Source: Roseateles chitinivorans
Lineage (GTDB): Bacteria > Pseudomonadota > Gammaproteobacteria > Burkholderiales > Burkholderiaceae_C
Direction of reading: 5' to 3'
NCBI RefSeq assembly: GCF_002761755.1
Contig: NZ_PEOG01000033.1
Location: 1 to 60,019, forward strand
Length of the DNA: 60,019 nt
Shown here: positions 25,741-34,257 of the stretch, in pieces
How positions within the stretch are numbered: the stretch's first letter is position 1
Layout of the letters: every line of letters starts with the position of its first letter
The notes under the pieces: generated by a model
The model's input: the letters and a program-made list of their open reading frames with translations, nothing else
Databases searched by the model: none
What the model was told of the DNA's origin: nothing
Made by a program: the position numbers and the translations under genes

Positions 25741-27072
25741 TCAGGCCTCCAGCCAGCCCGCCAGTCGCGCGTCGATCGCGGCGCCCAGCGCCGGGAGCCG
25801 CCAGATCGTCGAGCAGGCCGGATGCGGAGCGTAGCGCGATCCGAGGTTGGACAGCAGCGCGATCAGGTAGTGCCGGCGTCGCGGCAGGATGCCGCGCACG
25901 ATGCCCGCATCGGCGCTGTAGTTCTCGGTGTTGCCGGTCTTGTGCGCGAACCAGACCTCGCCGCCCGCGGCCTGCCGGCGCAGGTCGCCGGGCAGCGACA
26001 CCTCGCCGGCCTGCAGCGCGCCGTCCGGCTGCAGCCAGCGTGCCGGCAGCCGCGCGGGCAGGCCGGGCACCCAGCCCGGCACACCCGCCAGCGCGCCGCT
26101 CGACAGCACCTGATGCAGCGCCTGGTCCTGCAGCGCATGCATCGCCTGGTTGCGGCTCTCGGGCGACAGCCTCGGCGCGTCGGCGGCCAGCCAGGGCGCG
26201 CGCGGCGCCACCGGGTCCAGCCACCAGAGCAGCCGCACCGTGTCCCAGGCAGTCATCTGGATCTGCCCGACGCCAGACCCCGATGCATTGCCCCAGCCGC
26301 CCTCGGCCGTCGTGTTGGCGAAGCGCAGCGTCGTCAGCCCGAGCGACCCGAACAGCCCATGCAGTTCGTTGCGCACCTCGCGCCCACCGTCGCGACGGAT
26401 CGCGCCGGCCGCATGCATCAGCGTCACCAGCGCCGAGGTGGCCTCGTTGCTGCTCCAGGTGACCATGTCGTAGGCCCAGTCGGCCACCGCGCGCTCCCGG
26501 CCGCCGTAGGCCAGCGCCTGCCACCAGCCGGCGCGCCCCTGGTCGACCAGCCGGCCGACGCCGACCAGCAGCATCAGCTTCAGCAGCGACGCCGGATAAG
26601 GCGCCACCACGCGACCGCCGCCCGCGCCCACCTCCCCCGCGAGCGGCACCCAGTCCATCGCGGACCAGTCCGCGGCCGGACGCCATGCGATGGAGTGCCC
26701 TTCGGCATCCCGCTGGTCGGCCAGGAAGCGCAGGTTGCGGACCGGTCCACCGTCGGCCGGCAGCTCGGCGATCAGGCCCTGCGGATGCTCGCGCGAGAAC
26801 GCGACGTTCGCCCACACCGGCGGACGCCGATCGGGAAAGGCCACGACGGCCAGGTCGATGCTGGGGAAGTGCCGGATCGGCCGCCCCTGGTCCTGCGGGT
26901 CCGGCGTCGCGCCGAAGTCCTGCGCCAGCACCGCCTCGCGCAAGGCCTCGGCCAGCGCGGCGTGGGTCAACGGCCGTTCGGCACGGCCGCCTGGACGAAG
27001 CGGCGCGCGACCGTCCGCCAGCGCGGCGGGCGACGACGCGGTGGGCGATGGCGCGGTGCGTCCGTCCGTCAC
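25741..27072 (-). CDS. Class A beta-lactamase-fold serine hydrolase without export signal
   Basis: Protein of 443 residues with the three motifs of penicillin-recognising serine enzymes: SLLK in PASLLKLMLL (about residue 161), SSN in VTWSSNEATSAL (about 207) and KTG in FAHKTGNTENYS (about 378), in class A order and spacing apart from insertions. It is longer than a beta-lactamase, with about 120 extra N-terminal residues, and begins with a low-complexity Ser/Pro/Ala segment rather than a signal peptide. The start is a GTG nine bases after the DadA-like stop. Cytoplasmic action on D-Ala-containing peptides fits the neighbours but is inference; export by a non-classical route or a mis-set start cannot be excluded. 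Confidence 0.82.
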   Translation of the reverse strand: MTDGRTAPSPTASSPAALADGRAPLRPGGRAERPLTHAALAEALREAVLAQDFGATPDPQDQGRPIRHFPSIDLAVVAFPDRRPPVWANVAFSREHPQGLIAELPADGGPVRNLRFLADQRDAEGHSIAWRPAADWSAMDWVPLAGEVGAGGGRVVAPYPASLLKLMLLVGVGRLVDQGRAGWWQALAYGGRERAVADWAYDMVTWSSNEATSALVTLMHAAGAIRRDGGREVRNELHGLFGSLGLTTLRFANTTAEGGWGNASGSGVGQIQMTAWDTVRLLWWLDPVAPRAPWLAADAPRLSPESRNQAMHALQDQALHQVLSSGALAGVPGWVPGLPARLPARWLQPDGALQAGEVSLPGDLRRQAAGGEVWFAHKTGNTENYSADAGIVRGILPRRRHYLIALLSNLGSRYAPHPACSTIWRLPALGAAIDARLAGWLEA

Positions 27073-27081
27073 CGCGAGCCC

Positions 27082-28344
27082 TCAGGCAGCGCGCAGCTGC
27101 AGGCCGTCCAGCGCGATCGGGCTGGGCTTGCCGGACACCAGGTCGGCCACGATGCGGGCCGAGCCGAAGGAAAAGGTGAAGCCCAGGGCGCCATGGCCGA
27201 CATTCAGCCACAGCCCGCGCAGCGGGGTCTCGCCGAGCATCGGCGCGCCGGACGGGGTGGCCGGACGCAGGCCGGCCCAGGGCACTGCGCGGTCGTAGTC
27301 GGCCGCCTTCGGGAAGGTCTCGCGCACATTGCGCTGCAACGCCGCCAGGCGCTTGGGATCGATGCGGGTGTCCTCGCCGACCAGGTCGACCATCGCCGCC
27401 ACGCGCAGCTGATGGCCGATGCGGGCGTAGAGCGTCTTGCGCTCGAAGTCGGTCACGCTGACCGTCGGCGGGCGATGCACGCCGTTGATCGGCGCGGACA
27501 GGCTGTAGCCCTTGAGCGGATACAGCGGCAGGCGCAGGCCGACAAGTTCCGCCAGCGCCGCGCTCTGCAGCCCGGCCGCCAGCACGACCCCGCCGGCCGG
27601 CAGTTCGCCCTGATCGGTGCGCAGCGCGACGACCCGCTCGCCCTCGACGACGAAGCCGGTCGCGTGCGCCTGCAGCCGGCCCTGGAAATTCGGATGCCGC
27701 GCCAGGCGCTCGCCCAGCTGGACGCTGAGCGCATGGCAATCGGCCACCGCCTCGCCCGAGGTGAAGATGCCGCCCGCGAGCCAGTCGGCACTGCCATCCC
27801 CGAGCGCGGGTTCGATGGCGAGGCATTCCTCGCGGGTCAGCGCGCGTTCCGGACCGCCCTGCGTGCGCGCCGCCACGCGTGCGAATTCCTGGGCCTTGCG
27901 ATAGACGACCAGCTTGCCGGGCGTGCGCAGCTCGATGGCGTCGAGCGCCGCCTGGCGTTGCAGTTCACCGAAGCATTGCTGGCTGAAGGCGCCCAGTTCG
28001 AGCAGGCGCTCGGTGGTGCGCTGGTTGATCGGTCCCCGGCAATGGGCGAGGAAGGCGGCCAGCCAGCGCCATTGCGCCGCCGTGCCATCGGGCTTGAACC
28101 GCAGCGGGCCATCCGGATCCAGCAGCCAGCGCAGCGCCTTCAGCGGCACGCCCGCATCGGCCAGCGGCGACACGTAGCGATAGCTGAGCTGCCCGCCGTT
28201 CGCCCGGCTGGCGCCGGTCGCGAGCGCGGCCTCGCGCTCCACGAGCGTCACCCGGTGCCCCGCCTCCGCCAGGGCCCAGGCGGTGGTGACGCCGACGACG
28301 CCTCCACCGATCACCACGAGTTGCTTCATCCCGGACGAATTCAT
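27082..28344 (-). CDS. D-amino acid dehydrogenase, DadA-like FAD enzyme
   Basis: Flavoprotein of 420 residues in the DAO/DadA family. The FAD motif VVIGGGVVGVTTAWALAEAG is at the N-terminus, followed by VERE and the DadA-like ASRANGGQLSYRYVSPLAD. The C-terminal GLRPATPSGAPMLGETPLRG and NVGHGALGFTFSFGSA are also typical. It oxidises D-Ala and other D-amino acids to keto acids and passes electrons to the respiratory chain. It is upstream of the serine hydrolase and LdcA on the same strand, which ties D-Ala release to its oxidation. Two ATGs are possible, 28344 and 28329; neither has a strong ribosome site. Confidence 0.9.
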   Translation of the reverse strand: MNSSGMKQLVVIGGGVVGVTTAWALAEAGHRVTLVEREAALATGASRANGGQLSYRYVSPLADAGVPLKALRWLLDPDGPLRFKPDGTAAQWRWLAAFLAHCRGPINQRTTERLLELGAFSQQCFGELQRQAALDAIELRTPGKLVVYRKAQEFARVAARTQGGPERALTREECLAIEPALGDGSADWLAGGIFTSGEAVADCHALSVQLGERLARHPNFQGRLQAHATGFVVEGERVVALRTDQGELPAGGVVLAAGLQSAALAELVGLRLPLYPLKGYSLSAPINGVHRPPTVSVTDFERKTLYARIGHQLRVAAMVDLVGEDTRIDPKRLAALQRNVRETFPKAADYDRAVPWAGLRPATPSGAPMLGETPLRGLWLNVGHGALGFTFSFGSARIVADLVSGKPSPIALDGLQLRAA

Positions 28345-28481
28345 TCTTGAATGGTCCGGGAGGGTACGGATTCGGTACGCCCTCAGCCAATGAAAGCGGC
28401 GCCGCTACCCATAACCCTGTTGAATGCGCGCAAATGCGGTGCCAGCGAGGTGTCCGCGCTGCGGCGGGCCCCCTCACCCTC

Positions 28482-28501
28482 CCTCTCCCCGGAGGGAGAG
28501 G
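28482..28501. repeat. Intergenic palindromic repeat, copy 3
   Basis: CCTCTCCC, loop CGGA, GGGAGAGG is a perfect 8-bp hairpin preceded by CCCCTCACCCT, matching the family seen at 19959 and elsewhere. Here it is between two minus-strand genes (DadA-like and the aminotransferase), the one copy that is not at a convergent boundary. Confidence 0.7.
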
Positions 28502-28570
28502 AATGAGGCCGCGGCGGGGCGGTCTGACAGGAGAGGGGAATGCGGCGAAGGGAGGAGACAGGGAGGCCGG

Positions 28571-29764
28571 TCAGGCCAGCACGGCGGCCATCGCATTCGC
28601 GGTGGCTTCGACGTTGCGGGTGTTCAGGCCCGCGATGCACATCCGGCCCGAGCGCAGGATGTAGACGCCGAATTCCTCGCGCAGGCGGTCCACCTGCTCC
28701 GGCGTCAGGCCGGTGTAGCTGAACATGCCGCGCTGCGTCAGGAAGTAATCGAAGTTGCGGCCGGGGATCTTGGCCGTGATGACCTCGAACAGCGCATTGC
28801 GCATCGCCAGGATCCGCTCGCGCATTTCCTCGACCTCGCCCTCCCACAGCGCGCGCAGCGCCGGATCGCCCAGCACCTTGGCGACGACTTGGCCGCCATG
28901 CATCGGCGGATTGGAGTAGTTGCGGCGGATGGTGAACTTCAGCTGGCCCAGCACGTTGGCCGCCTGCGCCGCGTCGGGACACACCACCGACAGCGCGCCG
29001 CAGCGCTCGCCGTAGAGGCTCATGTTCTTGGAGAAGCTGTTGGCGACGAAGAAGCTCAGGCCCTCGGCCGCCAGCGCGCGGATCGCGAAGGTGTCCTGCT
29101 CCAGTCCGTCGCCGTAGCCCTGGTAGGCCAGGTCCAGGAAGGCGATCAGCTCGCGCTCCTTCAGCACCGGGATCAGCGCGTCCCATTGCGACTGCGACAG
29201 GTCCACGCCGGTCGGGTTGTGGCAGCACGCGTGCAGCAGCACGATGCTGCGCGCCGGCGCCTCCGACAGCGCCTGCAGCATCGCGTCGAAGCGCAGGCCG
29301 CCGGTCCTGGCGTCGTAGTACGGGTAGCTGCGGCACTCCAGCCCGGAGCCCTCGAAGACGGCGCGGTGGTTGTCCCAGGTCGGGTCGCTCAGGTAGAGGG
29401 CGCTGTCGGGGAAGTAGCGCTTGATGAAATCCGCGCCGACCTTCAGCCCGCCCGACGAGCCCACGCCCTGGATCGTCGCCACCCGGTTGCTCCTGAGCGG
29501 CTCGCTGTCGGCGCCGAACAGCAGCTTCTGCACCTCGGTGCGGAAGTTGGCGGCGCCTTCCATCGGCAGGTAGGGCCGGGCGCCGGCCTGCTCCACCACG
29601 GCCAGCTCGGCCCGGCGCACCGAGTCGAGCATCGGGATGCGGCCGTCGTCGTCGAAGTAGATGCCGATGGACAGGTTGATCTTCTGCGTGCGCGGGTCCT
29701 TCTGGAAGGCCTCGTTCAGGCTGAGGATGGGATCGCCCGCGTAGGCGTCGACGTGCTGGAACAT
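28571..29764 (-). CDS. Aromatic amino acid aminotransferase (TyrB/AspC family)
   Basis: PLP-dependent class I aminotransferase of 397 residues. The start region [20 protein letters not shown], the [13 protein letters not shown] motif, [10 protein letters not shown] and the PLP lysine in [13 protein letters not shown] identify the TyrB/AspC group; the C-terminal arginine is in [12 protein letters not shown]. It exchanges amino groups between aromatic amino acids (or aspartate) and 2-oxoglutarate. Separated from the DadA-like gene by 226 bases and a palindromic repeat, it is probably its own unit and not a certain part of the wall-degradation locus. Confidence 0.92.
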   Translation of the reverse strand: MFQHVDAYAGDPILSLNEAFQKDPRTQKINLSIGIYFDDDGRIPMLDSVRRAELAVVEQAGARPYLPMEGAANFRTEVQKLLFGADSEPLRSNRVATIQGVGSSGGLKVGADFIKRYFPDSALYLSDPTWDNHRAVFEGSGLECRSYPYYDARTGGLRFDAMLQALSEAPARSIVLLHACCHNPTGVDLSQSQWDALIPVLKERELIAFLDLAYQGYGDGLEQDTFAIRALAAEGLSFFVANSFSKNMSLYGERCGALSVVCPDAAQAANVLGQLKFTIRRNYSNPPMHGGQVVAKVLGDPALRALWEGEVEEMRERILAMRNALFEVITAKIPGRNFDYFLTQRGMFSYTGLTPEQVDRLREEFGVYILRSGRMCIAGLNTRNVEATANAMAAVLA

Positions 29765-29905
29765 GCTGGGAACTCCAGGTTGGACAAACGGCGGCGGCCA
29801 TTATCCCCAGCCCGACCGGCCGGGACCGCAACAGCCCCGCGGCCGGAGCACCGGTACAGCCCCGACGACAATGCCGGCTTCGCATCACCTGCCCCAGAGA
29901 ATCAC

Positions 29906-30307
29906 ATGATCACCGACTTCAACACGCGTGGCGCCGCCTGCCTGCCGGGCCGCCTGGGCATCGAGATCCTCGAGGTCGAGAAGGGCCGCGTCCAGGCTCG
30001 GCTGCCGGTGCGCCAGCAGGTCATGGCCCCCAACGGCTACCTGCACGCCGGCAGCGTCGTCACGCTGGCCGACACCTGCTGCGGCTATGGCTGCATCGCT
30101 TCGCTGCCGGAGGGCGCGAGCAACTTCACCACCGTGGAGCTCAAGTCCAACCACCTGGGCACCGCCCGCGACGGCGTCATCGAATGCACCGCCGTGGCCG
30201 TCCACATGGGCCGCACGACGCAGGTCTGGGATGCGACCGTCACCCACGACGGCAAGACGATCGCGCTGTTCCGCTGCACGCAGATGGTCCTGTATCCGAA
30301 GGCCTGA
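29906..30307 (+). CDS. PaaI-type hotdog thioesterase
   Basis: Single hotdog-domain protein of 133 residues in the PaaI/YdiI group of acyl-CoA thioesterases. The helix motif PNGYLHAGSVVTLADTCCGY holds the catalytic region, and TVELKSNHLGTAR is the conserved strand after it. It would be cytoplasmic and oligomeric, with hydrolysis of an acyl- or aryl-CoA. The ATG at 29906 is preceded by CAGAGAATC, a weak ribosome site. It is divergent from the aminotransferase, and its end is convergent with the M20 peptidase. Substrate cannot be assigned. Confidence 0.88.
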   Translation: MITDFNTRGAACLPGRLGIEILEVEKGRVQARLPVRQQVMAPNGYLHAGSVVTLADTCCGYGCIASLPEGASNFTTVELKSNHLGTARDGVIECTAVAVHMGRTTQVWDATVTHDGKTIALFRCTQMVLYPKA

Positions 30308-30345
30308 GGGCGCGGCCTGCCATCGTGGGCGCGCTGGGCCGCCAT

Positions 30346-30389
30346 GGCATGGGGCCCCGGCGGCAAGCGCCGAAACCCCACGCCATGCC
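30346..30389. terminator. Hairpin between convergent genes
   Basis: GGCATGG (30346-30352) pairs with CCATGCC (30383-30389), and inside it CGGCG (30358-30362) pairs with CGCCG (30368-30372). There is no T-run, so it is a possible bidirectional terminator only. It differs in sequence from the CCCTC/GAGGG repeat family. Confidence 0.4.
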
Positions 30390-30415
30390 GTCCCTGAGTC
30401 ACCGAGCCGGTCGCT

Positions 30416-31723
30416 TCAGGGCGCCTTGCCGCTTCCGATCGCCATCAGCAGCCGCGTGACGAGCACCAGCTTGGGCGCGATCGCGTCGATGACGACAAAC
30501 TCGCTGTCGCTGCTGTGCGCGCCGTAGCCGCGCACGCCCAGGCCCTCGATCACCGGCGCCTTCGTGGCCAGCGCGGCGTAGGCGGCGTCGGTGCCGCCGC
30601 CGGTCGGGCGGTCACGCACGACCAGCTCCAGCTTCTGCTCATCGGCCAGCGCCTTGGCCTTGGCCGCCAAGGCGCGCGAAGCCTCGGTCGCCTGCAGCGG
30701 CGGCCGGCGGCGGTCGAAGCTCAGCGTGACCTCGGACTCCGGCAGCAACTTGTTCTGGATGCGCTTGCGCAGCTCCGCCTCCATGCCGTCGAAATCGGCG
30801 ACGCGGTCCGCCCGCGCGTCGCCATTGGCCTCGGCACGGTCGGGGATCGCGTTGCGGACCGAGCCGGCCTTGGCCATCGTCCAGTTCAGGTGCTTCCCGT
30901 TCTTCGGATCGGACAGGTCGCGGGTCTGCATGATCTGGTGGGCCATCTCGTACAGCGCGTTGACGCCCTTCTCCGGTGCCGCGCCCGCATGCGAGGAGCG
31001 GCCCTTGACCTTCAGGTCCACCGATGCGATGCCGCTGGTGGCCAGCCGCACCGTGTCCGGCGTCGTCGGCCCGCCGCCGCCCTCGAAGGACAGCACCGCA
31101 TCATGCTCGCCGCCCAGCCGGGTGATCAGCGCGTTCGATCCCGGCGAGCCGATCTCCTCGTCGCCGTTGATGAGCACGGTGATCTCGGCGTAGTCCTTGA
31201 AGCCGACCGCCTTGAGCATCGCCAGCACATGGAGGATGGTCGCGACGCCCTGCTTGTCGTCGGCGATGCCCAGGCCGTAGGCGTGGTTGCCGTCGATCCG
31301 GAAGGGCTGCTGCTTCAAGCCGCCGCGCTGGTAGACGGTGTCCATGTGCGCGATCAGCATCACCCGCTTGCCGTTGGCGCTGCCGCCCTTGAACGACGCA
31401 CGCACGATCTGGCCGACCTTGGCCGGGCCGTCGCCGGCATCGGAGGTCGGCGACGCGATGGTCGTGTCCGGATCGATCAGCTGCACCTGCCCGCCGAGTT
31501 CGCGCAGCCGCTGGGCGATCAGGCCGGCGATGCGGTCCAGGCCCTGGCGGTCGGAGCTGCCGGACTCGATCTCGACCAGCTGCTGCAGCGTCTTCATCAA
31601 CTGGGGCTGCTCCTTGGCGGCCAAGGCCTGCAGCTCGGGCACGGTCTGCGCCTGGACGCCGAAGGCGGCCGTCGCGGCCAGGGCGAGCGCCGCGCGGCGC
31701 CAGACGGGGAAGGAAGCCAGCAT
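30416..31723 (-). CDS. Secreted M20-family carboxypeptidase, glutamate carboxypeptidase (CPG2) type
   Basis: Zinc peptidase of about 435 residues with a signal peptide (MLASFPVWRRAALALAATAA) cleaved near VQAQ. The metal-site motifs are LIAHMDTVYQ, GLGIADDKQGVA, LINGDEEIGSPGS and the late histidine in GYGAHSSDSEF. Members such as CPG2 release C-terminal glutamate, for example from folates, and act in the periplasm. I chose the ATG at 31723, which has a GGAG ribosome site 9 bases before it; an ATG at 31738 would add METST. Whether it acts on the D-Glu-containing wall peptides handled by the locus to the left is speculation. Confidence 0.88.
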   Translation of the reverse strand: MLASFPVWRRAALALAATAAFGVQAQTVPELQALAAKEQPQLMKTLQQLVEIESGSSDRQGLDRIAGLIAQRLRELGGQVQLIDPDTTIASPTSDAGDGPAKVGQIVRASFKGGSANGKRVMLIAHMDTVYQRGGLKQQPFRIDGNHAYGLGIADDKQGVATILHVLAMLKAVGFKDYAEITVLINGDEEIGSPGSNALITRLGGEHDAVLSFEGGGGPTTPDTVRLATSGIASVDLKVKGRSSHAGAAPEKGVNALYEMAHQIMQTRDLSDPKNGKHLNWTMAKAGSVRNAIPDRAEANGDARADRVADFDGMEAELRKRIQNKLLPESEVTLSFDRRRPPLQATEASRALAAKAKALADEQKLELVVRDRPTGGGTDAAYAALATKAPVIEGLGVRGYGAHSSDSEFVVIDAIAPKLVLVTRLLMAIGSGKAP

Positions 31724-31908
31724 CGTCGAGGTCTCCATGGGTGGTGTACTTGTCGTCGTCGCCCCCCTCGGGAGCGAAGGAAGCGCCGATCCTATCGGCA
31801 GACCGGTTCGCCGTCCGGGTTGAAAGTGTTTCGTGTGCGAGTGGCTGTCCTCACGACAGCGCACTGCCTAGCATCCGGACCTTCCCGTGCCGATCCAAGG
31901 ACTGTCCG

Positions 31909-32223
31909 ATGAATGCCTCCACCCCTTCCCCTCGCCCGCTGACGATGATCGCGGTGCTGATCGCCCCGCCCGGCCGCCGCGACGACCTGCGCGCGGCCCT
32001 CGCCGGGCTGGTCGCGCCGACGCGCCAGGAGCCGGGCTGCCGCGACTACCGCCTCTTCGAACTGGCCGATGAGCCCGGCACCTTCCAGATGCACGAGGCC
32101 TTCGACGACGAGGCGGCCCTCGAAGCGCACCGGGCGACCCCGCACTTCCGTGCGTTCGAGGCCCGCGCCCATGAGCTGCTGGGCGCGCCGCTGCGCCTGG
32201 TCAAGCTGACCGCGGTGGCCTGA
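31909..32223 (+). CDS. Antibiotic biosynthesis monooxygenase-domain (quinol monooxygenase-like) protein
   Basis: Small protein of 104 residues with the ABM ferredoxin-like fold: LTMIAVLIAPPGRRDDLRAA at the start, EPGCRDYRLFELADEPGTF in the middle and ALEAHRATPHFRAFEARAHE towards the end. This pattern matches YgiN-like putative quinol monooxygenases, which act as dimers. The ATG at 31909 was chosen because the preceding in-frame sequence is the promoter region of the M20 gene. It is divergent from that gene and convergent with the DUF2332 gene. Confidence 0.85.
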   Translation: MNASTPSPRPLTMIAVLIAPPGRRDDLRAALAGLVAPTRQEPGCRDYRLFELADEPGTFQMHEAFDDEAALEAHRATPHFRAFEARAHELLGAPLRLVKLTAVA

Positions 32224-32238
32224 AAGCGCCCTCGATAG

Positions 32239-32346
32239 CCCCTCGCCCGCGAAGCGGAGAGGGGTTGGGGCGAGGGCTCGTGGTGGCGCACAGTGCCCTT
32301 CGACGAGCCCTCACCCCCACCCTCCCCCGCTGCGCGGGCGAGGGTG
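32239..32346. repeat. Intergenic palindromic repeat, copy 4 (two hairpins, convergent ends)
   Basis: Unit one runs CCCCTCGCCCGC (32239-32250) to GCGGAGAGGGG (32254-32264). Unit two runs CACCCTCCCCCGC (32318-32330) to GCGGGCGAGGGTG (32334-32346). They fill the gap between the ABM-domain gene and the DUF2332 gene, and unit two reaches the stop codon of the latter. Confidence 0.7.
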
Positions 32347-33465
32347 TCAGGCCAGCCACTCGATCCACCGACCGTGCGCGTGAGACCACGCCAGCGCCTC
32401 GGTCCGCACCTCGTCGCCCTGGCGCCATTGCAGCGTCCACAGCGTGCCGGTATCGGCGGGCTCACCCGGCGGAGCGCTCGGTGGCGAGGCCAGCGGTGAG
32501 CGCTTGGCGAGCTCCCCGCTGATCCAGGCCAGCCCGCGCTCGCGGACCAGCTGCCGGATGCGCTCGGTGTAGGCGCGCAGCGCCGGCGGATCGAAATAGA
32601 ACAGCACCCAGACATTGACGATCACCGGCGTGACGCCCGCCGGCAGCGTGTCCATCCAGCGCTCGAGCTCGCCCAGGCCGTCCTCGGTGCGCCGCAGCGG
32701 CACCGGATGGCGTCGCGCATCGCCGAGCGCCCGGTCCAGCCGTTCGCGCCGTGCGCCATCGCCGGGCCACAGGCAGGCGCGCAGCCAGCGCGCGGCGCCT
32801 TCGTCCGCCGGATCGATCGGCTGCAGGTCCACGCCCATCCGCTGCGCCGCCTGCCAACGCGGTGCGCCGAGCAGCGCCGACGGCCGCTCCCCTCGCCACA
32901 CCGTGGAAATCAGCGGTGCTGCGTCGTCCAGCCCCGGCGTGAACGCGACGCCATCGTCATAGGCATAGCGGTCGACGCCCAGGTTCAGGCCGGCGCTGCA
33001 GCCGAAGTCGAACAGCGCCAGCTCGACCGGTGCTTGCTCCGTGCCGCCCAGCCGTGTCGCCAGCGCCTGCAGCGCGGGACGCAGCACCGCACAGCGGCCG
33101 GTCTCGTTGGTCTGGGTCGTGCGCTCGCGGATCAGCGCGCGCAGCGTCGACTCCTCGCGCCGCACGAAGTCGCGCAGCGCGCCAGGCAATTCGGCGTCCG
33201 GCGCCCGCGTCCCGCCGACGCTCGCGTAATAGGCGGCCAGCGGATGCGAGCCGCCCTCCGTTGAGCCGGCCAGGACCCGGTCGTGCAGCGCCGCGAAGAA
33301 CAGCACCGGCTTGCGCTGCGTCGCCGGCGCTTCCAGCAGCAGCGCCATCAGCGCGCGGTCCTCGGCGATCGTGGCCGCGAGCGCGCAGTAGAGCGGGTCG
33401 TCCTGGCCGTCGACCTCGGCGAAGCGGGTGAAGTGGTGGGCGATGCGCCCGAGTGCGTCTTCCAT
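32347..33465 (-). CDS. DUF2332 family protein
   Basis: Protein of 372 residues with the features of DUF2332: IAHHFTRFAEVDGQDDPLYC at the start, RKPVLFFAALHDRVL, HPLAAYYASVGG, and in the middle LFDFGCSAGLNLGVDRYAY, which resembles a methyltransferase glycine loop. The function is unknown; a Rossmann-like fold is likely. I use the ATG at 33465, where the conserved part begins; an in-frame ATG at 33510 would extend it by 15 residues into the region before the divergent Crp-type gene. Confidence 0.85.
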   Translation of the reverse strand: MEDALGRIAHHFTRFAEVDGQDDPLYCALAATIAEDRALMALLLEAPATQRKPVLFFAALHDRVLAGSTEGGSHPLAAYYASVGGTRAPDAELPGALRDFVRREESTLRALIRERTTQTNETGRCAVLRPALQALATRLGGTEQAPVELALFDFGCSAGLNLGVDRYAYDDGVAFTPGLDDAAPLISTVWRGERPSALLGAPRWQAAQRMGVDLQPIDPADEGAARWLRACLWPGDGARRERLDRALGDARRHPVPLRRTEDGLGELERWMDTLPAGVTPVIVNVWVLFYFDPPALRAYTERIRQLVRERGLAWISGELAKRSPLASPPSAPPGEPADTGTLWTLQWRQGDEVRTEALAWSHAHGRWIEWLA

Positions 33466-33560
33466 GACCGGTGACTCTAGGTCGTCGTGAGCGGCCAGAA
33501 TGTCGGCCATCCGACAAATCCGCGGTCTCCGACTCGCGGCCCGCCGGCCCTCACCGCCCG

Positions 33561-34226
33561 ATGACCGCTGACACCACCGCCGTTCAGGCCCTGTGCGCCA
33601 ACTTCCCGGGCCTGACGCCGCCAGTCGCCCTGGCCTCGCGGCTCGACGCCCTGCTGCCCTGCCGCCGCCTCGCTGCCGGTCAGGTGCTGTTCGCCCAGGG
33701 CCAGGCGCCGAACGCGTGCTACATGGTCGAGGCTGGCGAGATCGAAGCGCGTTTCGCCGCGCTCGACGGCCGGATGTCGGTGCTGGAGCATGTGCGTGCG
33801 CCCCGGCTGTTCGGCCTGGCGGCCTTCGTCACCGGCAAGCCGTCGCGCTACGAGGCGGCGGCGGTCGCCGACAGTCGCGTGTGGGTCATCGGCGCGCCGG
33901 CCTACCGGGTGCTGATGGACGACTGGCCCGGCTTCGCCCGGGCGCTGATGCGGGAATTCGCCGAGCGTTTCGAGGGGAACCTGCGTCTGCTGGAAGCCGC
34001 CCGGCACCTGAGCGCGCCGGAGCGTTTCGCGGTGGCGCTGCGGCAGCTCGCCACCGAGCGCGCCGGTCCACCGGACGCCGAAGGATGGCGCGAATTGAAG
34101 GCGACGCAGGCGGAGCTGGCGCGGTTGGCCCACCTGTCGCGCCAGACGGTCAACCAGCTGCTACGCGCTGGACAGGCCGAGGGCGGTCTGCGCCTGCGCT
34201 ACGGCCGGATCGCCCTCCGGGTCTGA
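33561..34226 (+). CDS. Crp/Fnr-family transcriptional regulator
   Basis: Regulator of 221 residues with an N-terminal cyclic-nucleotide-binding-type domain (RRLAAGQVLFAQGQAPNACY, then YMVEAGEIEARF) and a C-terminal winged helix (KATQAELARLAHLSRQTVNQ). The cysteines of Fnr-type iron-sulfur sensors are missing, and the phosphate-binding arginine motif of true CRP is not clear, so the ligand is unknown. The start at 33561 follows a GC-rich stretch without an obvious ribosome site. It is divergent from the DUF2332 gene. Confidence 0.88.
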   Translation: MTADTTAVQALCANFPGLTPPVALASRLDALLPCRRLAAGQVLFAQGQAPNACYMVEAGEIEARFAALDGRMSVLEHVRAPRLFGLAAFVTGKPSRYEAAAVADSRVWVIGAPAYRVLMDDWPGFARALMREFAERFEGNLRLLEAARHLSAPERFAVALRQLATERAGPPDAEGWRELKATQAELARLAHLSRQTVNQLLRAGQAEGGLRLRYGRIALRV

Positions 34227-34257
34227 CCCGCCACCGCGAGCGGACAGGGACGGCCGA

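Noticed and set aside
25619..27826. In-frame extension that would fuse ldcA to a 700-residue upstream minus-strand protein
   Set aside because: The upstream part is the out-of-frame reading of the serine hydrolase and DadA-like genes; LdcA is complete from 25618.
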